A stretch of DNA of 64,000 bases, from contig NZ_JBHULI010000022.1 of NCBI RefSeq assembly GCF_042684365.1, positions 221,902-285,901 on the forward strand. Reading direction: 5' to 3'. The notes below the pieces were generated by a model that saw nothing but the letters and a program-made list of their open reading frames with translations, was not told where the DNA came from and did no database searches. Below are positions 18,684 through 26,401 of the stretch, one piece after another. Source of the DNA: Gracilimonas halophila (lineage in GTDB: Bacteria > Bacteroidota > Rhodothermia > Balneolales > Balneolaceae). Position 1 is the first letter of the stretch. Each line of letters starts with the position of its first letter. Both the position numbers and the translations under genes were made by a program.

Positions 18684-19892
18684 ATGGCAAAAAATCTATT
18701 TAATATCGACGATGCATATCTCTTTGAATCGGAATTAAATGAGGAAGACCGCCTCATTATGGAAACGGCTCGAGATTATGCGCAAAGCAAGCTCGAGCCC
18801 CGTGCACTAAAAGGAAATACCGAAGAATACTTTGATCAAAGTATAGCCCGTGAAATGGGAGAAATGGGATTACTTGGTGTTACGATTCTGGAAGAATACG
18901 GTGGATCAGAAGCAAGCTATACGGCTTATGGCTTGATCGCCAGGGAAGTGGAAAGAGTAGACTCAGGCTACCGATCGTTCATGAGTGTCCAATCGTCATT
19001 GGTGATGTACCCCATTTCAGAGTTTGGAACTGAAGAACAAAAGGAAAAATTTCTTCCCAAGCTTGCGAGCGGGGAAATGATAGGTTGCTTTGGATTGACT
19101 GAGCCTGACCATGGTTCTGATCCCGGTTCTATGGTTACCACGGCTGTTAAAACAGATGGCGGATGGAAATTGAACGGAGCCAAAATGTGGATCACCAATT
19201 CTCCTATTGCGGATCTTGCAGTAGTCTGGGCAAAGGCGAAAGAGGATCCTAAAGAAGAAGGGGTAATTCGTGGATTTCTGGTTGAGAAGGGAATGAAAGG
19301 TTTCTCGGCTCCTCATACCAAATACAAAATGAGTCTTCGTGCCTCCGAAACCGGAGAATTGGTTTTTGATGATGTATTTGTTCCGGATGAAAATGTATTT
19401 CCTGATATAAAAGGATTGAAAGGTCCGTTCATGTGCTTAAACTCAGCCCGATATGGAATTGCATGGGGAACTGTTGGAGCTGCTGAGTTTTGTTATCAAA
19501 GAGCACGTCAATACGTATTAGACCGAAAGCAGTTTGGCAAACCGTTGGCTGCAAATCAGTTGATACAGACCAAACTTGCAAATATGCTTACCGACATAAC
19601 CGCGATGCAGATGTTGGTACTTCGACTTGGAAATCTAAAAGATGAGGGACGTGATCATCCTTCTATGACATCTCTTGCCAAACGAAACAACTGTGGAAAA
19701 GCCCTTGAGATCGCCAGGATATCTCGTGATATGCACGGTGGGAATGGTATTGTTGGTGAATACCGTGTGATACATCATGTTATGAACCTGGAGTCTGTTA
19801 ATACCTATGAAGGCACCTATGATATTCACGGACTTATCTTAGGTCGTGAGATCACAGGTATACAGTCATTTACTCCTAAAGGGAATGATTAG
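18684..19892 (+). CDS. gcdH: Glutaryl-CoA dehydrogenase-type acyl-CoA dehydrogenase
   Basis: A 402-residue protein with the hallmarks of glutaryl-CoA dehydrogenase. Arg97 in SGYRSFMSVQSSLVMYPI corresponds to the arginine that binds the distal carboxylate, TEPDHGSDPGSM is the FAD/substrate loop, RNNCGKALEIARISRDMHGG is characteristic, and Glu376 in NTYEGTYDIHGL is the catalytic base. The enzyme oxidises and decarboxylates glutaryl-CoA to crotonyl-CoA in lysine and tryptophan degradation. Its product could enter the thiolase route encoded at 5-6 kb, although the genes are not linked in an operon. The next gene starts 79 bp later. Confidence 0.9.
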   Translation: MAKNLFNIDDAYLFESELNEEDRLIMETARDYAQSKLEPRALKGNTEEYFDQSIAREMGEMGLLGVTILEEYGGSEASYTAYGLIAREVERVDSGYRSFMSVQSSLVMYPISEFGTEEQKEKFLPKLASGEMIGCFGLTEPDHGSDPGSMVTTAVKTDGGWKLNGAKMWITNSPIADLAVVWAKAKEDPKEEGVIRGFLVEKGMKGFSAPHTKYKMSLRASETGELVFDDVFVPDENVFPDIKGLKGPFMCLNSARYGIAWGTVGAAEFCYQRARQYVLDRKQFGKPLAANQLIQTKLANMLTDITAMQMLVLRLGNLKDEGRDHPSMTSLAKRNNCGKALEIARISRDMHGGNGIVGEYRVIHHVMNLESVNTYEGTYDIHGLILGREITGIQSFTPKGND

Positions 19893-19971
19893 TCGCTAAG
19901 TTGAGAATTTATTTACTGAAATTATCTTTTCATTCATTTACCTTGAGCAGGCACTTTCCATATAAGGATGC

Positions 19972-20472
19972 ATGGATCTAAAAATTAAGCTTGAAGAAAA
20001 TACAGAATTACTGATCGAGACCGTTTCTGAGGTCCCTGAGTCAAAATTTAATCTCAAGCCGAAAGAAGAAGACTGGTCGGTCGCTGATGTGGTCGAACAT
20101 TTGTATCGCTCTGAATTCGGCATTCCAAAGTTGTTTCAGGGAGAGACTCAAAAGGAAATTGATCGCGCACCGGATGCTTTTGTAGAGAAAATGGAAAAGC
20201 GATTTTTGCAATCTGACCGAAAAATGAAAGCATCAGGTGTCATCCTTCCATCGGATGAAGAAAAATCAAAAGAGGAACTCATTGCAAAATTTCAACAGAA
20301 CCGTAGAGCGGTCATTGAACTGATCGAAAAACTGGATACTGATGAATTATGCCTTTCTTTCGAACATCCATTGTTCGGATATTTAACGAGGCAGGAGTGG
20401 GCACATTTTAATATCATCCATACCCAGAGGCACCTGGGACAGATACAAAGAATTCTAACTCAGCTAAATTAA
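19972..20472 (+). CDS. DinB-family putative metal-dependent hydrolase
   Basis: A 166-residue four-helix-bundle protein of the DinB/YfiT superfamily. Metal-binding histidines are visible as VVEHLYRSE near residue 44 and HTQRHLGQI near 150-155, the usual three-histidine pattern. Members include thiol transferases and DNA-damage-induced proteins; the substrate here cannot be told. AAGGATG precedes the start. The alpha/beta hydrolase gene follows after 21 bp and is probably co-transcribed. Confidence 0.78.
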   Translation: MDLKIKLEENTELLIETVSEVPESKFNLKPKEEDWSVADVVEHLYRSEFGIPKLFQGETQKEIDRAPDAFVEKMEKRFLQSDRKMKASGVILPSDEEKSKEELIAKFQQNRRAVIELIEKLDTDELCLSFEHPLFGYLTRQEWAHFNIIHTQRHLGQIQRILTQLN

Positions 20473-20493
20473 ATGTGCCGGGTTGTTGAATAA

Positions 20494-21477
20494 ATGAAAA
20501 GGACTATTTATCAAATGAAAAAGGCAGTTTATATTTTGTTGGCATTAAGCATGGTCCCCCTTCTCTCTATGGGGATAAATGCCCAGGATATAGTACGGGA
20601 GGAAGTAGTATTTATAAGTGGGGATAATGTTTTGAGTGGAACATTGGTACTCCCGGACTCAGCCGAGAATGTACCGGTAATTTTGTTCCTGGGAGGTATG
20701 TATGAATGGGGAGATTTTCACTCACAGCGGCAGAGCTTTATAGAAGAAAACCTGGAAGCTATATTCCCGGAAGCAGGCGTAGGAGTTTTTTATTATGATC
20801 CCAGAGGCGTTGGTGACTCTGAAGGAAGATGGGGCAGAGCTACTTTAAATGATTTTGCTGATGATGCCTTGGCGGCTATATCATTTTTGCAGCAACGAAA
20901 AGAAGTAGATTCTGAAAGGATCGGGATCGTGGGGCATGGCGAAGATGGATGGGTTGCACAGATTGTGGCAGCAACAGCTCCTCAGGAAGTTAAATTTATG
21001 GCTTCATTGGCAGGGCCCACTTTTGATGCAACCAGGCAGCTCATTAATGAATATCACAGTGAATATGTTTGTAACGGTGAAGATAGTACAGCCGCTTACA
21101 ATAAAGCGGTTCAAAAAGCACAATCTCATCAAAACTGGGTGTCCATGATTGCCATAACGAAACGATGGCGCCATATGAGGATGAAAATGGATCATGAATC
21201 TGCTAAGTATCTTAAGGACATAACGATTCCGGCATTATTTGTTTTTGGAGAGAATGACGGACAGGTATATCCATCGTGGGCTTTGGAGGAAATGAATGAA
21301 GTGTTTCCTGATTCACTCCCATCAAATTTCAGCACCTTCAGTATTGCCGGGGCTAACCACTATTTTCATGTAGTATCTCCATGTTATAATTATGAGGATG
21401 ACAGTGAGACGATTAGAAAAAACTTTTCTTTTAGGTTTAAGGAAGTTCTTCGGGAATGGATCTTTGAACATTTATAA
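20494..21477 (+). CDS. Exported alpha/beta-hydrolase-fold protein with altered nucleophile motif
   Basis: A 327-residue protein with a signal peptide. A start at Met8 (20515) would give a cleaner signal (MKKAVYILLALSM, cleavage after INAQ). The fold is clear: FYYDPRGVGDSEGRWG after strand 4, the acid in FGENDGQVYPSW and the histidine in GANHYFHV. The nucleophile elbow, normally G-H-S-x-G-G in this family, reads VGHGEDGW, so the catalytic serine position is Gly149 (codon GGC, one base from AGC) and the glycine two residues later is Asp151. It is therefore either a non-catalytic relative or the result of a sequence error. Confidence 0.8.
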   Translation: MKRTIYQMKKAVYILLALSMVPLLSMGINAQDIVREEVVFISGDNVLSGTLVLPDSAENVPVILFLGGMYEWGDFHSQRQSFIEENLEAIFPEAGVGVFYYDPRGVGDSEGRWGRATLNDFADDALAAISFLQQRKEVDSERIGIVGHGEDGWVAQIVAATAPQEVKFMASLAGPTFDATRQLINEYHSEYVCNGEDSTAAYNKAVQKAQSHQNWVSMIAITKRWRHMRMKMDHESAKYLKDITIPALFVFGENDGQVYPSWALEEMNEVFPDSLPSNFSTFSIAGANHYFHVVSPCYNYEDDSETIRKNFSFRFKEVLREWIFEHL

Positions 21478-21574
21478 ACTAAAGCCATATTAACTCGCGT
21501 ATTCTTATCTCAAAGTGTTAAATTAGTGACACGGTAAAAGCTATTGTAAATATTAAAAGTGATAATTTTACTAA

Positions 21575-22597
21575 ATGGATCCTATAAAGTTTTCAGTAAT
21601 TGGGTTTGGACGGATCGGGAAGAGACATGCTAAGATCATTCATGAATTTGAACACAGTTCATTGCAGTCTGTTACCGATATAGATTCAGATCAATTTTCG
21701 GCGATCGGTGAGTTAATGATCGAAGGCCACACCTATAGTTCACTTCAGGATTTTATAGCTAAGGATAAGAACACAAGTGATGTGGTATCAATTTGTACTC
21801 CCAATGGTTTTCATACCGAGTACGCAGTAAAATTGTTAAATGCCGGCTATCATGTAGTGATCGAAAAACCAATGGGGTTGTCCAAAGAATCCTGTTTAGA
21901 AGTGATAGGAGCACAGGAAGCCACTGGAAACAGGGTTTTTGTAGTTAAGCAAAACAGATACAGTCCCCCATCCGAATGGATGAAGAAAGTAATTACAGAA
22001 GGATTGATCGGGGATGTATTGATGGTACAGGTAAATTGCTACTGGAACAGAGACGAAAGGTACTATAAGGACAGCACCTGGCGGGGAACCAATGACCTGG
22101 ATGGAGGTGCTTTATTCACACAATTCAGTCATTTTGTTGACCTGATGTATTGGGTATTCGGTGATATAAAAAATCCAACATCAACCATCAAAAATTTTAC
22201 CCATCCAAATCTGGTTGATTTTGATGACTCAGGTTTTGCACAGTTTGAATTTTTGAATGGGGGAATAGGGAGTATTAATTATTCTATTTCATGCTGGGAT
22301 AAGAACATGGAAAGCAGTATTACTGTGATCGGTTCCAAAGGCAGTTTTAAAGTAGGGGGGCAGTATATGAATGAAGTGGAATACTGCCATATCCAAAATT
22401 ATGAAATGCCGACGCTGCCACAGACAAACCCACCGAATGATTACGGGCCATTTAAGGGAAGTGCTGCCAATCATCATTATGTGATAGAAAATATCGTGGA
22501 AACGTTAAACGGAATAAGCGAGCCTACAGCAAATGCTTTTGAGGGAATGAAAGTGGTGAGCATTATTGAACAGATCTACAATGCAGCCAAAAAGTAG
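21575..22597 (+). CDS. Gfo/Idh/MocA oxidoreductase, WlbA/WbpB-like
   Basis: A 340-residue NAD-dependent sugar dehydrogenase. The Rossmann motif is FSVIGFGRIGKRHA (4-17) and the catalytic-region lysine is in VVIEKPMGLS. The block VKQNRYSPPSEWM, NCYWNRDERYYKDSTWRG and LDGGALFTQFSHFVDLMYW closely resembles WlbA/WbpB, which oxidise UDP-N-acetylglucosaminuronate at C3 in the route to diamino-uronic acids of cell-surface polysaccharide. The next gene is a matching sugar aminotransferase (WlbC/WbpE type), which supports the assignment. The dehydrogenase, acetyltransferase and epimerase of a full pathway are not in the window. Confidence 0.83.
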   Translation: MDPIKFSVIGFGRIGKRHAKIIHEFEHSSLQSVTDIDSDQFSAIGELMIEGHTYSSLQDFIAKDKNTSDVVSICTPNGFHTEYAVKLLNAGYHVVIEKPMGLSKESCLEVIGAQEATGNRVFVVKQNRYSPPSEWMKKVITEGLIGDVLMVQVNCYWNRDERYYKDSTWRGTNDLDGGALFTQFSHFVDLMYWVFGDIKNPTSTIKNFTHPNLVDFDDSGFAQFEFLNGGIGSINYSISCWDKNMESSITVIGSKGSFKVGGQYMNEVEYCHIQNYEMPTLPQTNPPNDYGPFKGSAANHHYVIENIVETLNGISEPTANAFEGMKVVSIIEQIYNAAKK

Positions 22598-22656
22598 TTT
22601 TAGAGGCCACTTCTTTTTATCCTTCATTCATAAAAAATTTATTTAAACGTAGAACT

Positions 22657-23880
22657 ATGTCCATACCTTTACTTGACCTTAACCGGCAGTATGATACGAT
22701 AAAGGAAGAAATTCGGGATGTCATTGATGAGGTCCTTGAAAGTCAGTATTTCATAATGGGAGATAACGTTGAGCAGTTCGAGGGTGAGGCAGGTACATAT
22801 TGCGAAACCAAACATGCTTATGGTTGTGCTTCCGGTTCAGATGCACTTTTACTCGCCTTAATGGCAATGGATATTAATCCCGGTGATTATGTTATCACAA
22901 GTCCGTTCACATTTTTTGCTACGGCAGGAGCAATTTCAAGATTGAACGCCATTCCAGTTTTCCTGGATATTGAAAAAGATTCCTATAATCTCGACCCGAA
23001 ACAGGTTGAGTTATTTTTGAAAAAAGAGCATCCGGTATATAAGAAACTGGATCCCGATCCGGAAAGAATTAAAGCTGTAATCCCTGTTCACTTATATGGC
23101 CAAATGGCGGACATGGACCCGATCATGGAGATCGCCAATGAACACGGCTTGAAAGTGATAGAAGATGCAGCCCAGGCCATTGGAGCAACTTACAAAGGTC
23201 AAAAGGCTGGAAGCATGGGAGATTTTGGATGCTTTAGCTTCTTCCCAAGTAAAAATCTTGGAGCCTATGGTGATGCGGGATTGATCACCGTGAAAGATCC
23301 GATCTTGGCAGAAAAAACGGACATTCTGCGACTTCACGGTGCAAAACCCAAATATCACCACAGCATAGTTGGGATAAACAGCCGACTTGATTCCATTCAG
23401 GCCGCTATACTATCGGTTAAGCTCAGGTATCTGGATGAATGGTCCGAAAAACGAAAAGAAATTGCTCACACATATAATGAGCTTTTCAGAAAAGCCGGAA
23501 TAGTTGGGGATCTGAACCAATGCAAAGATGGTTGTTCAGAAAATTGTGGTTTGGAGACCAATTCGATCATCACTCCAACCGAAACTACCGGCGCTTCTGA
23601 TCGGAGTGGAAGACATATTTATCATCAATATACCATCAGAACAAAGAAAAGAGATGCCCTGGCCAGGGTTTTGAATGCTGAGAATATTGGGCATTCCGTT
23701 TACTATCCCGTTCCGCTCCATGAACAAGAATGTTTTTCCTACTTAGGATATAAAGCTTCGGATTGTCCCAATGCTCATTGTGCAAGCCGTCAGGTAATTT
23801 CATTACCCATCTATCCTGAACTAAAGGAGGCAGAAATCCAAAAAGTGGCAGATACAGTAATTTCAGTACATACTTCTTAA
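22657..23880 (+). CDS. DegT/DnrJ/EryC1/StrS sugar aminotransferase, WlbC/WbpE-like
   Basis: A 407-residue PLP-dependent nucleotide-sugar aminotransferase. The PLP lysine is Lys199 in FSFFPSKNLGAYGDAG, with ASGSDALLLAL for the phosphate and VIEDAAQAIGA for the ring aspartate. With the WlbA-like gene 59 bp upstream it would convert a 3-keto to a 3-amino UDP-uronic acid. There is an unusual insertion at about 285-315 containing CKDGCSENC (Cys288, 292, 296) before the conserved HIYHQYTIRT block, and an additional Cys pair near 377-382 (DCPNAHCAS). The insertion may bind a metal or merely be a loop. Confidence 0.88.
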   Translation: MSIPLLDLNRQYDTIKEEIRDVIDEVLESQYFIMGDNVEQFEGEAGTYCETKHAYGCASGSDALLLALMAMDINPGDYVITSPFTFFATAGAISRLNAIPVFLDIEKDSYNLDPKQVELFLKKEHPVYKKLDPDPERIKAVIPVHLYGQMADMDPIMEIANEHGLKVIEDAAQAIGATYKGQKAGSMGDFGCFSFFPSKNLGAYGDAGLITVKDPILAEKTDILRLHGAKPKYHHSIVGINSRLDSIQAAILSVKLRYLDEWSEKRKEIAHTYNELFRKAGIVGDLNQCKDGCSENCGLETNSIITPTETTGASDRSGRHIYHQYTIRTKKRDALARVLNAENIGHSVYYPVPLHEQECFSYLGYKASDCPNAHCASRQVISLPIYPELKEAEIQKVADTVISVHTS

Positions 23881-23967
23881 TTTTCGGAAGTCTGATAACT
23901 TTATAATTTATTACTGCAACTAAGGCACTGAAATCTCTATTTTAGAAGCAATATTAAACGATAGAAT

Positions 23968-24990
23968 ATGATCTGGGAAAACTCTTTATATCTTTGGTTG
24001 CTTGCATTTATTCCTGCAGCCGTTGTGTTGCTTTGGTGGCGAAGCTATCAGGCCAGGGCCATACAGGAAAAATATTTCAGTCCTGAGCTTTTTAAATCTT
24101 TGAGAAAAGGATTTTGGCCTCTGGGGAAGCGGCTTAAAAATATTTTTATGTTAACCGGTCTCTTTTTTTTGACGGTTGCTTTAGCAGGACCAAAGATCGG
24201 AACCGAAGTTCGGGAAATTAAGCGTCAGGGTGTTGATATGCTTGTGGCATTGGATCTTTCTGCCAGCATGAATGCAGAAGATGTACGTCCCAGCCGGCTT
24301 GAAAAAGCGAAATTTGAAATTAACAGGCTGATCGAACGGCTTCAGGGTGATCGTGTCGGTTTGGTTGTATTTACCGGAGAGCCGTATGTACAAAGCCCCA
24401 TGACTCTCGATTATTCTGCCTTACGTCTTTTTCTTGATATAGCAGATACCGAGCAGATGCCAAGTTCTGCCACTGACTTTAAATCAGCTATGGAAACTGC
24501 CCTGGGGGCATTTCAGGCTCTTGAGGATAATGACAGTGATGCAGCAAAAGTCTTGCTTATTATTTCTGATGGGGAAGATCATGGACAGTCATATAATGAA
24601 GCTCTCAATGAACTTATAGAGGAAAACATATTGGTTTATACCCTTGGAGTTGGTACCAATGAAGGAACTACCATTCCTTTGTATGAAGAAGGGACAGATA
24701 GATTAGTAGGTTACAAGCGTGATAATAACGGTCAGGTAGTAACAACAAAATTGCAAAGTCAGACTTTGAGGAATATTGCCAGAACTGCTGATGGGGAATA
24801 CTATTCCATTGAAAGGGGAAATGAAGGCATCGATGCTTTTTTAGCCCGTATGGACGAACTTGAGAAAGGAGAATTCGCCAGTCAGGAGTATGCCGACTAT
24901 AAAAATCAGTATCAATGGATGGGGGTGTTGGCACTTTTGTTTATTGTAGGTTCCGTGATGATCCCATCCTATTCAATCCGAAAGGCTTGA
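23968..24990 (+). CDS. BatA/BatB-like von Willebrand factor A membrane protein
   Basis: A 340-residue protein. Two N-terminal membrane segments (about 8-24 and 54-70) are followed by a VWA domain and a final membrane helix (about 315-333). The MIDAS metal site is complete: VALDLSASMNAEDV, a threonine in the SSATDFKSA region and ISDGEDHG. This is the Bat (Bacteroides aerotolerance) type found in Bacteroidota, exposed to the periplasm and associated with stress tolerance. Normally several bat genes occur together with a MoxR ATPase; here the gene is alone between a sugar gene and a cupin gene. Confidence 0.85.
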   Translation: MIWENSLYLWLLAFIPAAVVLLWWRSYQARAIQEKYFSPELFKSLRKGFWPLGKRLKNIFMLTGLFFLTVALAGPKIGTEVREIKRQGVDMLVALDLSASMNAEDVRPSRLEKAKFEINRLIERLQGDRVGLVVFTGEPYVQSPMTLDYSALRLFLDIADTEQMPSSATDFKSAMETALGAFQALEDNDSDAAKVLLIISDGEDHGQSYNEALNELIEENILVYTLGVGTNEGTTIPLYEEGTDRLVGYKRDNNGQVVTTKLQSQTLRNIARTADGEYYSIERGNEGIDAFLARMDELEKGEFASQEYADYKNQYQWMGVLALLFIVGSVMIPSYSIRKA

Positions 24991-25036
24991 TCACCCGATC
25001 ACATTTTAAAAATCATTCACTTTTAATAATTAATTA

Positions 25037-25531
25037 ATGTCAGATAAAGAACAACGCTTTAAAGAGGTAGAAGAAAACCTGATCGAGCAAGGATTTAAGA
25101 TCAAAGAACAAGACCTTGAGCGGCCATGGGGAGGCTTTTTTGTGATTGAAGAAGATCAGTCGAAAGAATTTATTCAGGCTTATTTTGATGATGTTGACAT
25201 AAATGAGATCAATATATCAGGAAGACTAAGCCCGAAGATCCTGTTAGTTGAACCCGGAAAAAGACTTTCATGGCAATATCACCATCGTCGTGCCGAGATC
25301 TGGCAGATCATTGATGGCCCCGTTGGTGTAGTCAAGAGTATCAGCGATGAGCAAAAACCAATAAAAGAGTACAAGAAAGGAGAGAAGGTGATCCTTAAAC
25401 AGGGAGAGCGGCACCGGCTTGTTGGATTGGAAAACTGGGGGGTAGTAGCTGAAATATGGCAGCATGTATATTCTGATCATCTTTCGAACGAAAAAGACAT
25501 TGTTCGCCTTGAAGATGATTTTGGACGTTAG
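25037..25531 (+). CDS. Cupin protein similar to type II mannose-6-phosphate isomerase
   Basis: A 164-residue single-domain cupin. ERPWGGFFVIEE near the N-terminus, LSWQYHHRRAEIWQIIDGP (metal-binding His-His and Glu) and the closing DIVRLEDDFGR are hallmarks of the PMI domain of bifunctional mannose-1-phosphate guanylyltransferases. It probably isomerises or binds a sugar phosphate. The gene is 52 bp upstream of a HAD sugar-phosphate-type phosphatase, which fits a small carbohydrate unit. Confidence 0.75.
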   Translation: MSDKEQRFKEVEENLIEQGFKIKEQDLERPWGGFFVIEEDQSKEFIQAYFDDVDINEINISGRLSPKILLVEPGKRLSWQYHHRRAEIWQIIDGPVGVVKSISDEQKPIKEYKKGEKVILKQGERHRLVGLENWGVVAEIWQHVYSDHLSNEKDIVRLEDDFGR

Positions 25532-25583
25532 TACCCGTTCCAGTTAACTTCTATCTTTTTAAGAATTTATAGTATAGCATTCT

Positions 25584-26333
25584 ATGATCAAGTTATTTAT
25601 CACAGATCTGGACGGTTGTGTAGCCCACCCTTTTCTGAGTCCCGATTGGGAAGCTTTGTCACGCATTAAAACATTGAACATTAAAAGTAAGGATGATGCT
25701 CAGATTCCTGCATTGACGATCTGTTCAGGAAGACCGTTTCCATATGTAGAAGCTGTTGGACAGTGGCTTGATGTAGATCTTCCGATGCTTTTTGAAAGTG
25801 GGGGCGGGATGTATGATATACAAACCAACGAGATCACCTGGAATCCCCAATTCGGTGATGAAGCAAAAAAAGCGGTTACTGAGATAAAAGAGTGGCTTGA
25901 GAAAACACTCATCAAGAATTATAAAGGAACCTACCCTGAGTTCGCAAAATATACAGATGCAGGTTTGGTGAATCCCGATTCAGCTAAAATTGCATTGATG
26001 CATGAGGAAGTTCTGAATCATGTAAATGGGAACTATCCCATGTTTGAAGTACATGCTACGGATGTTTCTGTTAATATAATCCTCAAGAAAGCCAACAAAG
26101 GAGAGGGTATTCGTTTCTTATGTGAGAAGCTGAAGATGGATTTGGAAGAAGTGGCATACATTGGGGATAGCAGTGGAGACATCCCCGGCTTACAGATCGT
26201 TGGCAGATCATTTGCGCCAAGTAATGCCAAGCATTTTGTGAAAGATGTGGTTGATAATGTAACTCAAAAAACTGCAACCGAAGGCGTTTTGGAAGCCTAT
26301 GAGTTTTTAATTCAGCAGAACAAAGAGCAGTAA
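25584..26333 (+). CDS. HAD-superfamily (type IIB) phosphatase
   Basis: A 249-residue haloacid-dehalogenase phosphatase. Motif I is FITDLDGC (nucleophile Asp8, acid Asp10), motif II TICSGR, motif III lysine in ILKKANKGEG and motif IV IGDSSGDIPG. The Cof-type cap lies between. Similar proteins hydrolyse sugar phosphates, phosphoglycolate or mannosyl-3-phosphoglycerate, and the latter would suit a salt-adapted organism; the substrate is not determined by the sequence. It follows the PMI-like cupin gene and faces the DUF4175 gene convergently. Confidence 0.82.
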   Translation: MIKLFITDLDGCVAHPFLSPDWEALSRIKTLNIKSKDDAQIPALTICSGRPFPYVEAVGQWLDVDLPMLFESGGGMYDIQTNEITWNPQFGDEAKKAVTEIKEWLEKTLIKNYKGTYPEFAKYTDAGLVNPDSAKIALMHEEVLNHVNGNYPMFEVHATDVSVNIILKKANKGEGIRFLCEKLKMDLEEVAYIGDSSGDIPGLQIVGRSFAPSNAKHFVKDVVDNVTQKTATEGVLEAYEFLIQQNKEQ

Positions 26334-26401
26334 ATCGCAGATGTTATAAAACACTGAAGGGTACGGTTCCTCTGGATTAACAAAAAGATTCAGTTTGAAT
26401 A

